A stretch of 64,000 bases of DNA from Oscillospiraceae bacterium (GTDB lineage: Bacteria > Bacillota > Clostridia > Oscillospirales > Oscillospiraceae). Shown here piece by piece: positions 50,353 to 58,695 of the stretch. The notes below the pieces were generated by a model that saw only the letters and a program-made list of their open reading frames with translations, was not told the DNA's origin and did no database searches. Numbering within the stretch: the first letter of the stretch is position 1; the number at the start of each line of letters is the position of its first letter. The DNA is taken from contig JAFYAU010000007.1 in assembly GCA_017540565.1 (NCBI GenBank), forward strand, positions 1 to 64,000, given 5' to 3'. Position numbers and translations under genes: made by a program.

Positions 50353-52818
50353 ATGATCACGAACTATCCGGCCGGAACCCTTCCGGTCGTTCATATCAGA
50401 GAACTCACCATCACGGGCGGGCGTTCCCTCCCTGCGGACGGTCTGTCCTCCCGCCTGGCCAGATGCACTGCCGTCCTTCCTCCGGACGGCTTCATCGGAT
50501 GGCAGATGCTCGTGTCCCCCGGAGGAGCCGCCGCAGTCTCCGTTTTCGGCTCCTCCTGCGTCAGCCGGGCGGACCTGGAATGGATAGCGGAGAATACGGG
50601 CGCTCCGTCGGAAACAGGAGCCGATGAAAACAGCCATTCCTTTCATGATGAAGATGAACTGTACGAACTGTATATTCCCGCCGCGGAACAGGTGTCCGGC
50701 ACCCCGATTGCGGGCTTTGCCGGACATCCTGATACCTCCCATGCAGTCGGAATGAGCCGCTGGCCGTCAGGCGGCTCTTCCGCTTGGGCGGATATTCCCG
50801 CTGCACTGCGCTGCTCCGGCGGCTGTCTCCGCGTCACAGCCGGCCCGGCGGATCCTGCGGAGGCCGACGCCTGCCGCCGTCTTGTTTTCCGTACCTTCCC
50901 GGCGGGAGGCGCAAACTGTGCCGAATACGCGGGAGCCCCGTTGGCCGTCCGTGTCCTGCTCCGTCTGCCAGGCGCACCTTCTGTCCGGCTGCGCGCGTCG
51001 CTCGAAGGTGCCGTCCGCGGTGCCGGTCTGCGCCGTCTGGGAAGCTTTTCCAGCGGGGCAGGCGCGATCTGGGACGCTCCCATGTCCGGAGCCCCTGTCC
51101 TTCCGGAGTTCGCCGCCCGGCTGCTGATGCTAGAGCCGGACGTTTCCGGTCCCGCCCCCGGCGTTCCCTGCCGTCTCCCGGAGCCGGCCCCGCTACCGCT
51201 GATGGAGGTAAGGCGGAAAAACGGACGTGCGGTGACCGTCGGCACAGCTGTCGACATCTCCGGAGGCCGCCGGAAAGCATCCATCGGCGATATCGACCTG
51301 CGGCGCCACTATCAGATCGTCGGTCAGACGGGAACGGGAAAATCGACCCTGCTGGCAGGCCTCATCCTCAGCGCCGTCTCACAGGGATACGGTCTCACCT
51401 TCTTTGACCCTCATGGAAGCACCATCGACATAATCCTTCGTTCTGTTCCAGCAAAGTATGCAGGAAGGATCCGTGTTGTCCGTCTCGGTGACAGCGATGC
51501 GCCCGTCCCTCTGGGCATCTGGGACAGCGATGACCCTGAAAAAGAGGAACGCACCATCAGTGACCTCTGCCAGCTGTTCGGCAGCCTGTTCGATCCACCC
51601 GGAGAGTGTTTCACCGGTCCCCGCTACGAGCGTTGGCTGGGAACCTTCGCACGCGCGTCCATCGCTCTTCTCGGGCGCCGGGCGTCTCTGGAGAGTATCG
51701 CCGTTCTCTCTCAGAGCAAGGATACCATGCAGCGCCTGTCCGATGCCATTTCCGGCCGTTACCCGGAACTGGCGGAGATCATCCGCCAGGAGTACGTACG
51801 GGATCACAGCAGCGACTTCAACGCCACCCTCAGCTGGTATCTGTGCAAATTCCAGCGGATGACCTCTGTGGAGCAGCTGAGAGCTTCCCTCGGTGCAGGG
51901 GCCAACGCGCTGGATCCCATCCATACCATTGACACCAACACGGTCACGCTGATCGATCTGTCGGTCCCCGTCATCGGCACGCAGGCGGCGAGGATCGCAG
52001 GGACCGTCCTGCTGATGAAGCTATGGAACGCTGCTCTCATCCGAAATCAGAGAGACCGCACCCATCTCGTTGTTCTGGACGAGGCCTCTCTGTTCCAGAC
52101 GGAGCCTCTTCCCCGCATGCTGGCTGAATCCCGAAAGTTCGGTCTCTCCCTGGTCCTGTGCCACCAGCACACGGGACAGCTGTCTCAAGCCGTGCGGGAC
52201 GCTCTGGAAGCGAATTCCGCCAGTTTCAGCGCCTTCCGTCTGTCTCCCCGCGACGCCGTGTCCGCGGCGTTGCGTCTGGATGACCCTGCCCTTCAGACGG
52301 TTCTGCCCCGCCTTCCTTCCTTTCAGGCTGTCACATCACTGAGCGCCGACGGCCGCCAGACACTTCCCTTTACGCTGACCGTACATTCCCCGGCGCAGCG
52401 GAAGGACGGGGATGCCGTCGCAGCTTCCATCGAAGCGGAGAGCATACACACGCTGGTAGAACCCTACAGGGATCTTCGTGCCCTGACGCCCAGGGAGATC
52501 CTTGAGCGTCTGGATCATGCCGTTGAAATCCCGCTGTTATTATCTGAAGATGACTGTCCGCAGATCCCGTCGGATGCGTGTGAGGATCTTCAAAGCGCTC
52601 TTGCACCGGTTTCCCCGGCCGGTATGATTCCCATAGAACGTCTGAAACTCAGTGTCCGCAGTTATAACTGCCTGAAACGTGCCGATCTGAACACCGTGGA
52701 AGATATCCTGAAGCGCGGTACGCTTGAAGGCATCCGGAACCTGGGTCCCAGATGCATCGAAGAGATTGAAGACAGGATCCGGGAACTTCGTCCAACGATG
52801 GCGGACCGTTCCGCCTGA
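50353..52818 (+). CDS. HerA/VirD4-like ATPase fused to an RNA polymerase alpha C-terminal domain
   Basis: An 821-aa protein. Residues 1 to about 300 match nothing I recognise. Walker A GQTGTGKST lies at 324-332 and Walker B HLVVLDEASLF (Asp576-Glu577) is followed by ESRKFGLSLVLCHQHTGQL, the layout of HerA, TraD and VirD4 DNA-pumping ATPases. Residues about 760-815 are an unmistakable alpha-CTD (LKLSVRSYNCLKRADLNTVE and then IRNLGPRCIEEIEDRI), the helix-hairpin-helix-like module that binds UP elements and activators in RNA polymerase. No relaxase, mating-pore or integrase gene is nearby. DNA translocation at promoters or RNA-guided recruitment are speculative roles. The start follows AAGGAGG. 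Confidence 0.85.
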   Translation: MITNYPAGTLPVVHIRELTITGGRSLPADGLSSRLARCTAVLPPDGFIGWQMLVSPGGAAAVSVFGSSCVSRADLEWIAENTGAPSETGADENSHSFHDEDELYELYIPAAEQVSGTPIAGFAGHPDTSHAVGMSRWPSGGSSAWADIPAALRCSGGCLRVTAGPADPAEADACRRLVFRTFPAGGANCAEYAGAPLAVRVLLRLPGAPSVRLRASLEGAVRGAGLRRLGSFSSGAGAIWDAPMSGAPVLPEFAARLLMLEPDVSGPAPGVPCRLPEPAPLPLMEVRRKNGRAVTVGTAVDISGGRRKASIGDIDLRRHYQIVGQTGTGKSTLLAGLILSAVSQGYGLTFFDPHGSTIDIILRSVPAKYAGRIRVVRLGDSDAPVPLGIWDSDDPEKEERTISDLCQLFGSLFDPPGECFTGPRYERWLGTFARASIALLGRRASLESIAVLSQSKDTMQRLSDAISGRYPELAEIIRQEYVRDHSSDFNATLSWYLCKFQRMTSVEQLRASLGAGANALDPIHTIDTNTVTLIDLSVPVIGTQAARIAGTVLLMKLWNAALIRNQRDRTHLVVLDEASLFQTEPLPRMLAESRKFGLSLVLCHQHTGQLSQAVRDALEANSASFSAFRLSPRDAVSAALRLDDPALQTVLPRLPSFQAVTSLSADGRQTLPFTLTVHSPAQRKDGDAVAASIEAESIHTLVEPYRDLRALTPREILERLDHAVEIPLLLSEDDCPQIPSDACEDLQSALAPVSPAGMIPIERLKLSVRSYNCLKRADLNTVEDILKRGTLEGIRNLGPRCIEEIEDRIRELRPTMADRSA

Positions 52819-52839
52819 CTCCGGCTGTCCGGACACAAG

Positions 52840-52869
52840 AAAACGCCCCCCGCGTTCTGCGGAAGGCGT
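52840..52869 (-). terminator. Terminator between the convergent ATPase and LOG genes
   Basis: ACGCC-CCGC pairs with GCGG-GGCGT around GTTCT (52843-52869). On the minus strand it is followed by TTTTCTTGT, so it terminates the LOG-family transcript. Confidence 0.55.
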
Positions 52870-52880
52870 ATGCCGCTGTT

Positions 52881-53456
52881 TTACTGTTCTTCCCCGGTCT
52901 TTTCCTGTTTATCTTCGATCTCCTTCTGGAGCATCTCGAGCAGTTCCTCCGGATCGTCACTCACCAGAAGGCAGTCCAAAGTGGAGCCTACCAGGAACTT
53001 CGTCTCCACCATCTCCTTCAGAAGCGCCAGCAGATCATCGTAGAATCCCTTGGTATTCAGGATGGCGATCGGCTTGTCATGCTGCTTCAGATGACGCAGT
53101 GTGAAGATCTCAAAGAATTCGTCCATCGTCCCGACGCCGCCGGGCGTGATGATGAAGGCATCGGCAAGTTCCTCCATGGTCTGCTTGCGCCGGCGCATGG
53201 TCTCCGTATAAACAAGATCCGTGCACTTGTCATACAGAACGCCGTCCACATTCTGGAAGAAAGTCGGAACGACGCCGATGATCTTTCCTCCACCCCGGGT
53301 CACCCCGCGGGCGGCGGCTCCCATCAGGCCGTTGGTTCCGGCTCCGAAGACAAGTCCCCAGCCGCGTTCCGCGATCCCCAGGCCGAGTTTCTCGCCCTCA
53401 TCGATGTAGATCTGATCGATCCTGGTCGAGCTGGCACCATAGACACATACTCTCAT
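52881..53456 (-). CDS. LOG-family protein (cytokinin riboside 5'-monophosphate phosphoribohydrolase type)
   Basis: A 191-aa Rossmann-like protein with GLVFGAGTNGLMG and the signature PGGVGTMDE, plus MRRRKQTM in the catalytic loop. LOG enzymes cleave nucleoside 5'-monophosphates to free base and ribose 5-phosphate. The ATG at 53456 is chosen because the family start MRVCVYGASS is there and GGCGGAGAG precedes it. It follows the MFS gene immediately and is probably cotranscribed. Confidence 0.88.
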   Translation of the reverse strand: MRVCVYGASSTRIDQIYIDEGEKLGLGIAERGWGLVFGAGTNGLMGAAARGVTRGGGKIIGVVPTFFQNVDGVLYDKCTDLVYTETMRRRKQTMEELADAFIITPGGVGTMDEFFEIFTLRHLKQHDKPIAILNTKGFYDDLLALLKEMVETKFLVGSTLDCLLVSDDPEELLEMLQKEIEDKQEKTGEEQ

Positions 53457-53457
53457 A

Positions 53458-54684
53458 TCAACTCTCCGCCTTTCTGCCCACGCCGGGCACAAGATTGCAG
53501 ATCACTACGAATATGGCCAGCATCAGCGCGATCAATCCGAAATACAATGCATAATTGCAGGAACCGTCTGCCCGGGTGGCGATCGGTGCCAGGATATACG
53601 ACGGAATGATAACGCTGCCGCCCAGCTGGATCGTTGCGAGGAACCCTCCGGCTGTACCGCCGTAACGGGTTCCGATCTGCGGATCCTGAACGGGCATGCT
53701 CATCATCAGCGGAGAGGAACCCGTGGCAAAATAACCGGAGAGGAACAGCAGAATGAACGTCACCGCCGGACTGCTGGAAATCCTCCATGCAAACAGTACG
53801 CCGAGCCCTGCCAGGATGCCGTTCATAATGAAAAACACCCGCTTTGTCCTGAAGAATCTGGCGGTAAGCGGAGCCAGCAGGCAGCCGGCCAGCCCTCCCA
53901 GGGTGACCGCCATGCTCACTACGTTGCATGCGGATTCGGAGAATCCCCGCTCATTGAGAGCCGAAGGCATGAAGTTAGCAACGCTGGTGATTCCGCCCAC
54001 GCTCAGGAACAGACACACCGCGCACATCCACACCGTACGGTTCGTTGCGCAGATCTTCAGTCCCTGCAATACGCTCACCTTTTCCTTCGTGCCCGCTCCG
54101 CCATCGGTTTTTTCGTCCGGTTTGTCCCGCATGAGTACGATCCACAGGATAAGGACGATCACTGCGAGGATTGCGGAACCGATGAACGCAGCACGCATAT
54201 TGGGAAACAGTCCCGCCGTTCCCGTGCCCAGACTCATGGCCGCGTTGGCGGAAGCCAGGAAAATCCCCATGCACAGCGCCATCCGTTTGGGAGAAAACCA
54301 CTGTCCGAGGATCTTTCCTACATTGGAATTGAGGAACGTAGCCGCCACGCCCATGCAGATCATGGTGAGGTACATCGTCCAGAAACCGTTGGCAAACACC
54401 CTCAGGATCACGCCTGCCGCGGTGATCACCATGGTCCCGACAAGGATCTTCCGGACACCGAATCTGTCCACCAGCAGGCCGGCGATCAGGCTGAGAAAGA
54501 TACCGGGCAGCAACGGAGCCGTAGCGATGGTGGAGAACTGGGTGGGAAGCAGCCTCATCGTCTCTTGTATCACGGGTCCGAATGCAGGAACCTGATACTG
54601 GGCGTAATCCGGAAGCGCGATGCCGATGCAGAGAAGCACCAGAATCACCCAGGCATAGCGCTTGATATCTATCGTTTTCTTCAT
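53458..54684 (-). CDS. Major facilitator superfamily transporter
   Basis: A 408-aa protein with 12 predicted membrane segments in two halves joined by a charged central loop (MRDKPDEKTDGGAGTKEK). The LVDRFGVRKIL loop between segments 2 and 3 is the MFS signature. It resembles nitrate/oxalate-formate-type antiporters in overall pattern, but the substrate cannot be read from the sequence. Confidence 0.85.
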   Translation of the reverse strand: MKKTIDIKRYAWVILVLLCIGIALPDYAQYQVPAFGPVIQETMRLLPTQFSTIATAPLLPGIFLSLIAGLLVDRFGVRKILVGTMVITAAGVILRVFANGFWTMYLTMICMGVAATFLNSNVGKILGQWFSPKRMALCMGIFLASANAAMSLGTGTAGLFPNMRAAFIGSAILAVIVLILWIVLMRDKPDEKTDGGAGTKEKVSVLQGLKICATNRTVWMCAVCLFLSVGGITSVANFMPSALNERGFSESACNVVSMAVTLGGLAGCLLAPLTARFFRTKRVFFIMNGILAGLGVLFAWRISSSPAVTFILLFLSGYFATGSSPLMMSMPVQDPQIGTRYGGTAGGFLATIQLGGSVIIPSYILAPIATRADGSCNYALYFGLIALMLAIFVVICNLVPGVGRKAES

Positions 54685-54722
54685 ACAGCCCTCCGTTTTT
54701 CATATGAGCATATAACTGATAT

Positions 54723-54751
54723 AGTTTAGCAGACGCGGGGTAAAAAAGCAA
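54723..54751 (-). promoter_or_regulatory. Promoter of the MFS-LOG unit
   Basis: Minus-strand TTGCTT (54751-54746), 17-base spacer, TAAACT (54728-54723), about 40 bases before the MFS start. It is back-to-back with the mnmG promoter. Confidence 0.6.
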
Positions 54752-54791
54752 TTACCCTTCCCTGTCTCCGGCCGATTTTCAGGACGGGGAA

Positions 54792-54820
54792 TTGCTTTTG
54801 TCTCCTCATCTTGCTACAAT
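54792..54820 (+). promoter_or_regulatory. mnmG promoter
   Basis: TTGCTT (54792-54797), 17-base spacer, TACAAT (54815-54820), giving a short leader of about 29 bases. Confidence 0.7.
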
Positions 54821-54855
54821 GGCGAAAGAATTATGACGTCCGGGAGCGAACCGCC

Positions 54856-56727
54856 ATGGCGATAACACGATTTGACGCAGGAGAATATGACGTAGCCGTG
54901 ATCGGTGCCGGCCACGCTGGGATCGAAGCCGCGCTTGCCGCCGCCCGACTGGGGTGCCGCACTGTATGCTTTACCATCAACATGGATGCCGTCGGCAACA
55001 TGCCGTGCAATCCTGCCATCGGCGGTACGGGCAAGGGACACCTCGTCCGTGAACTGGATGCGCTGGGCGGCGAGATGGCCCGCGCCGCGGACAGGGCCTG
55101 CATCCAGTATCGAATGCTGAACCGGGGCAAGGGTCCCGCCGTCCACTCTCTGCGCGCGCAGGCGGACCGCCGCGAATACCAGAAGATCATGAAGCATACA
55201 CTGGAAAAGCAGGAGAACCTCAGTCTCAGGCAGGCAGAGATCACGGAGATCACTGTCAAAGACGCCGGGGTAAGCTCCGTCGTGACGGCCACCGGAGCCG
55301 TTTACCGGTGCCGCGCTGTGGTTGTCTGCACCGGCACCTATCTCACCGGCCGCACCATCGTCGGAAGCTGCGTGAGGGAAGGCGGCCCCGACGGCATGTT
55401 CGCCGCCACCTCTCTCGGCGCCTGTCTGAAGGGACTTGGTCTTTCCATACGGCGCTTCAAGACCGGCACGCCGCCGCGCGTCAATGCCCGAAGTGTCGAC
55501 TTTTCGAAGATGCAGATCCAGCCAGGGGATCCCGATCCCACGCCTTTCTCCTTTTCCACCGATCACCCGGTCGAGAACCGGGCTGTGTGCTGGCTGACCT
55601 ATACGAATGAGGAGACTCACCGCATCATCCGGGAAAACATGCACCGCTCCCCTCTGTTCGATGGAACGATCGACGGAGTCGGGCCGCGTTACTGTCCATC
55701 TATCGAGACCAAGGTGGACCGATTCCCCGACAAGCCGCGGCATCAGCTGTTCGTGGAACCCATGGGTCTCGATACGGAAGAGATGTACATTCAGGGCTTC
55801 TCTTCCTCGCTGCCCGAAGACGTGCAGCTGGCTATGCTTCACACGCTGCCCGGGCTGGAACACGCGGAGATGATGCGATGTGCCTACGCCATCGAATACG
55901 ACTGTGTGGATCCGCTGGAGCTCCGGCCGACCCTTGAGACGAAGAAGATCTCCGGCCTTTACGGCGCCGGCCAGTTCAACGGCAGTTCCGGTTATGAGGA
56001 AGCCGCCGTACAGGGCTTTGTTGCAGGTGTGAACGCCGCACTGAAGCTTCAGGGCAAGGATCCGATGATCATTACCCGCGATATGGGCTACATAGGCGCG
56101 CTCATCGACGATCTTGTGACCAAAGGCACCAACGAACCCTATCGTATGATGACTTCCCGGAGCGAGTATCGGCTGCTACACCGTCAGGACAATGCGGATC
56201 AGCGTCTGTCCGGTATCGGCCGTCGCATCGGGCTGGTTTCCGAGGAACAGTACCTCACCGTCCAGAAAAAATACAGCGCGGTCGAAGCGGAGATCCGCCG
56301 TCTGGAGCATACGCACGTCGGTCCGACTCCGGAACTGCAGGCACTTACGGAATCCAGAGGCACTTCCCTGCCCGGCTCCGGTGTGAGTCTCGCGGATCTT
56401 CTGCGCCGCCCTCAGCTGGATTATGACAGTCTGGCACCCTTCGATCCGGATCGTCCCCCGTTGGATAAGGCTGTCCGGGAGCAGGTGGAAATCCAGGTAA
56501 AATACGCCGGATACATTGAAAAGCAGCTGCGGCAGGTGGAGGAGTTCCACCGTATGGAGAGCCGTCTGCTTCCTGAGGACCTGGATTATTCCTCCGTCCC
56601 CGGACTGCGCACAGAAGCCTGTGAAAAACTGTCCCGCATCCGCCCAACCAGCATGGGTCAGGCCTCCCGTATTTCCGGCGTATCGCCTGCTGACATGACG
56701 GCACTGATGATCTGGCTCAGCCGCTGA
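54856..56727 (+). CDS. mnmG: tRNA uridine-5-carboxymethylaminomethyl modification enzyme MnmG
   Basis: FAD-dependent partner of MnmE that installs cmnm5 on wobble U34. The 623-aa protein has the FAD fold [19 protein letters not shown], then [31 protein letters not shown], and a C-terminal helical domain for tRNA and MnmE. The ATG at 54856 follows GGGAGCG; an in-frame upstream ATG (54811) lies before the predicted transcription start. It stands alone, not beside mnmE or rsmG as in many Firmicutes. Confidence 0.95.
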   Translation: MAITRFDAGEYDVAVIGAGHAGIEAALAAARLGCRTVCFTINMDAVGNMPCNPAIGGTGKGHLVRELDALGGEMARAADRACIQYRMLNRGKGPAVHSLRAQADRREYQKIMKHTLEKQENLSLRQAEITEITVKDAGVSSVVTATGAVYRCRAVVVCTGTYLTGRTIVGSCVREGGPDGMFAATSLGACLKGLGLSIRRFKTGTPPRVNARSVDFSKMQIQPGDPDPTPFSFSTDHPVENRAVCWLTYTNEETHRIIRENMHRSPLFDGTIDGVGPRYCPSIETKVDRFPDKPRHQLFVEPMGLDTEEMYIQGFSSSLPEDVQLAMLHTLPGLEHAEMMRCAYAIEYDCVDPLELRPTLETKKISGLYGAGQFNGSSGYEEAAVQGFVAGVNAALKLQGKDPMIITRDMGYIGALIDDLVTKGTNEPYRMMTSRSEYRLLHRQDNADQRLSGIGRRIGLVSEEQYLTVQKKYSAVEAEIRRLEHTHVGPTPELQALTESRGTSLPGSGVSLADLLRRPQLDYDSLAPFDPDRPPLDKAVREQVEIQVKYAGYIEKQLRQVEEFHRMESRLLPEDLDYSSVPGLRTEACEKLSRIRPTSMGQASRISGVSPADMTALMIWLSR

Positions 56728-56738
56728 CACGAGTGTCC

Positions 56739-56783
56739 AAGAAGCGTTTCATTCCTTACGGAAAGGAACGCTTCTTCCCTTTG
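56739..56783 (+). terminator. Terminator after mnmG
   Basis: AAGAAGCGTT (56739-56748) pairs with AACGCTTCTT (56767-56776), with a further TTCC/GGAA pair inside, followed by CCCTTT. Confidence 0.65.
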
Positions 56784-56848
56784 GTATGAGGGAAACTCAC
56801 TCCTGCAAAAAAGCCTGTGAAAACACTCGAAAAAACTGTTTTTTATGG

Positions 56849-56877
56849 TTGACATCGAAATAAAGGTTTGGTATAGT
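56849..56877 (+). promoter_or_regulatory. Promoter of the tRNA pair
   Basis: TTGACA (56849-56854), 17-base spacer, TATAGT (56872-56877), 22 bases before tRNA-Thr. Confidence 0.85.
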
Positions 56878-56899
56878 AAACGGGCTGAAGACAGAACTC

Positions 56900-56975
56900 G
56901 CTGGTGTAGCTCAGTTGGTAGAGCAGCTGATTTGTAATCAGCAGGTCGGGGGTTCGAGTCCGTCCACCAGCTCCA
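56900..56975 (+). tRNA. tRNA-Thr (anticodon TGT)
   Basis: A 76-base cloverleaf: acceptor GCTGGTG/CACCAGC, D arm GCTC...GAGC, anticodon arm CTGAT-TTGTAAT-style loop with TGT, and encoded CCA. The T stem reads GGGGG against CCGTC, giving a G-G mismatch at pair 51-63, which is unusual. Confidence 0.93.
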
Positions 56976-57021
56976 AGTCCCTTCCTACGCAGCAGATACC
57001 GGTGGGCGTTCAAGTGAATAT

Positions 57022-57106
57022 GGAGGAGTTCCCGAGTGGCCAAAGGGGGCAGACTGTAAATCTGTTGTCAGTGACTTCGGTGGTTCGAATCCACCCTCCT
57101 CCACCA
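57022..57106 (+). tRNA. tRNA-Tyr (anticodon GTA)
   Basis: An 85-base class II tRNA with a long variable arm, acceptor GGAGGAG/CTCCTCC, anticodon loop CTGTAAA and encoded CCA. It is the second gene of the Thr-Tyr transcript. Confidence 0.95.
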
Positions 57107-57107
57107 G

Positions 57108-57149
57108 AATAGGATTGCTGTTTGAACAAGACGGCAATCCTATTCTTTT
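57108..57149 (+). terminator. Terminator of the tRNA transcript
   Basis: AATAGGATTGC (57108-57118) pairs perfectly with GCAATCCTATT (57134-57144), followed by CTTTTG. Confidence 0.8.
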
Positions 57150-57209
57150 GCACAAATGCCTGGATAGTATTTGATGTCGCCCTTTTCTCCGCTGCTTTCC
57201 GTATATTAG

Positions 57210-57248
57210 AAGAATCCTGAGCCGGGGCAAACCCGGCTCAGGATTCTT
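57210..57248 (+). terminator. 17-bp perfect hairpin of unclear ownership
   Basis: AAGAATCCTGAGCCGGG (57210-57226) pairs perfectly with 57232-57248 around GCAAA. It lies 61 bases after the tRNA terminator and directly before the acetyltransferase-like remnant, with no gene of its own. It may be the terminator of a lost gene. Confidence 0.55.
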
Positions 57249-57249
57249 G

Positions 57250-57414
57250 TTCTCTCATATTTGTTATTCAATTGGCCAAACGGGAACCTGGTTTGATTAT
57301 TCTTCTATCGTTCAAAACAGCGTTCGTCTGAATCACGCAATCGCAGACGGATATCTGATTGCAAACGTGTTCCGCCTTCTGGAGCAGGAGATACGATCTT
57401 TTGTTAAACAATGA
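57250..57414 (+). pseudogene. C-terminal remnant of a chloramphenicol acetyltransferase-like gene
   Basis: In the frame ending at TGA 57412-57414 the translation reads IGQTGTWFDYSSIVQNSVRL followed by NHAIADGYLIANVFRLLEQE. The His-x-x-x-Asp-Gly block (NHAIADGY) is the catalytic motif of CatA-type acyltransferases (family HHAVADGYH), near their C-terminus. The N-terminal three quarters are missing, and no start or ribosome-binding site is present; the frame runs back into the hairpin. I read it as a deletion remnant. Confidence 0.55.
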
Positions 57415-57462
57415 TCGACTGATCCCGGGTAATCCTCTGCTGCGGTCTCAATCCTTACACGC

Positions 57463-58014
57463 TCATTTTAAGCGGACATATTCACTGCCATTTCTGCCCA
57501 GAATACCTTCGCCGATCATATCGCGCCGAATCGTACAGTAGTCTTCATGTATCGGTGCAATGATATCGTTCAGTTCCTTCTCACTGTACACTTTTCCCGG
57601 AACAAATCTTTCAGCAATCACTTCATAACAGATCAGCTTCTTCTTCCGCTGTACCGGAATTGCTTTAAGCTTTCCGTATTCAAAAAAGAAATCTATCACC
57701 TTCTGGCGGTATTCTATTTCTCTTTTCTGCTGCTCATCGATCTGTTCCGGTTCAGCTGCCGCAACATCGAATAAGGAAGCCTCAAGCACGTTCCGATTGA
57801 GGGAATAGACCGTGTAGTACTGTTCTTTTCTGGATACCACAAGGCCCGCCTCCTCAAGCTTCTTCATGTGGAAGGAAACCGTGGAGGGTGTGAGTCCCAG
57901 CCGCTCTGCAATCAGTTCCGTATACATTTCCCCCCTCGTGAGGGACTGAATAATACGGAGCCTGGACATGTCTGAAAGGCTCTTAAAGATCTTTAATGCA
58001 TTCTCCTGAGTCAT
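57463..58014 (-). CDS. ArsR-family regulator with C-terminal DUF2087 domain
   Basis: A 183-aa protein with an N-terminal winged helix (ALKIFKSLSDMSRLRIIQSL and then LTPSTVSFHMKKLEEAGLV), a linker, and a C-terminal DUF2087 domain (about residues 115-183, with KKKLICYEVIAERFVPGKVY). The metal-binding Cys motif of ArsR/SmtB sensors (ELCVCDL) is absent; the ligand is unknown. Its start overlaps the stop of the 111-aa gene by 4 bases. Confidence 0.85.
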   Translation of the reverse strand: MTQENALKIFKSLSDMSRLRIIQSLTRGEMYTELIAERLGLTPSTVSFHMKKLEEAGLVVSRKEQYYTVYSLNRNVLEASLFDVAAAEPEQIDEQQKREIEYRQKVIDFFFEYGKLKAIPVQRKKKLICYEVIAERFVPGKVYSEKELNDIIAPIHEDYCTIRRDMIGEGILGRNGSEYVRLK

Positions 58015-58346
58015 TTTACAGCCTCCGCAAAGTGTGCTGTGACATCCTCCAGCGCCTGCAGCTTGATCTCCCCGATTACGATGTTCCTGGTATCATTATG
58101 CTCTCTGGCGCTGTCGAGCGCTGCCCCCCAGGTTGTGTGAAAGCGTTCAAACTGGACCCTGATCGCCTCCGTTCCGGCGCCGGGGCGCCGGATAAGTGCA
58201 TCTGTTACAGTATTGCAGACTTCGTAGATATTCGTCCGGACTTTAGCAAAATCTGCATCATCCTGACAGCCGTCATTCTCAAGCCGCGCGATTTCAGCTT
58301 TGCCGGCTTCGATCTGGTCTGTCATATATCTGATGAAAGCATCCAT
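58011..58346 (-). CDS. Hypothetical helical protein upstream of the ArsR regulator
   Basis: A 111-aa, mostly helical soluble protein (MDAFIRYMTDQIEAGKAEIA at the start), with the conserved-looking stretch FERFHTTWGAALDSAREHND. No family recognised. It starts after AGGAGG and is translationally coupled to the ArsR gene, so it may be a target, a ligand-binding partner or an antitoxin-like partner. Confidence 0.65.
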   Translation of the reverse strand: MDAFIRYMTDQIEAGKAEIARLENDGCQDDADFAKVRTNIYEVCNTVTDALIRRPGAGTEAIRVQFERFHTTWGAALDSAREHNDTRNIVIGEIKLQALEDVTAHFAEAVK

Positions 58347-58373
58347 TTCACATTCCTCCTGTTGCTGTGTGCT

Positions 58374-58398
58374 AATTTGTTTTTATGTTCATCAAATT
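58374..58398 (-). promoter_or_regulatory. Inverted repeat, possible operator of the ArsR unit
   Basis: AATTTG (58374-58379) and CAAATT (58393-58398) form a dyad just downstream of the -10 box, where a repressor such as the coupled ArsR protein could bind. Confidence 0.4.
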
Positions 58399-58399
58399 A

Positions 58400-58428
58400 A
58401 ATCTAGCACAGCCCAGCTGCTCTGTCAA
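58400..58428 (-). promoter_or_regulatory. Promoter of the 111-aa/ArsR unit
   Basis: Minus-strand TTGACA (58428-58423), 17-base spacer, TAGATT (58405-58400). The remaining sequence up to the next promoter (58430-58570) holds no gene that I can support. Confidence 0.7.
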
Positions 58429-58570
58429 CAATTATTTTGATACTTATCTAAACAGTTATTCCAACCGTGTTTGCACTGGGGCGTTTTTCTCTCCGCATGT
58501 GCTCTTTTTGGGAAGGCGCCGGCAACTCAAGAGCAGTCAGTTGGAAGATGTGAAGCGTTTCTCTGTCGTA

Positions 58571-58599
58571 TTGTACTTTTAAGTCCCGAATAGTATAAT
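58571..58599 (+). promoter_or_regulatory. Promoter of the FAD oxidoreductase gene
   Basis: TTGTAC (58571-58576), 17-base spacer, consensus TATAAT (58594-58599), followed by a leader of about 90 bases. Confidence 0.7.
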
Positions 58600-58695
58600 C
58601 GTCCCGGCACTCCTCTCCGCTTGGAGATCATCTCATGAAAACATACGAAAACAGGAAGCCTTGTTCTATCTGTCATAAATATCGGAGGGATAACT

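Noticed and set aside
50353..52818. VirD4-type coupling protein of an integrated conjugative element
   Set aside because: No relaxase, mating-pair, integrase or attachment-site signs were found in the surrounding 10 kb, and the alpha-CTD is not a coupling-protein feature I know. Kept only as an alternative.
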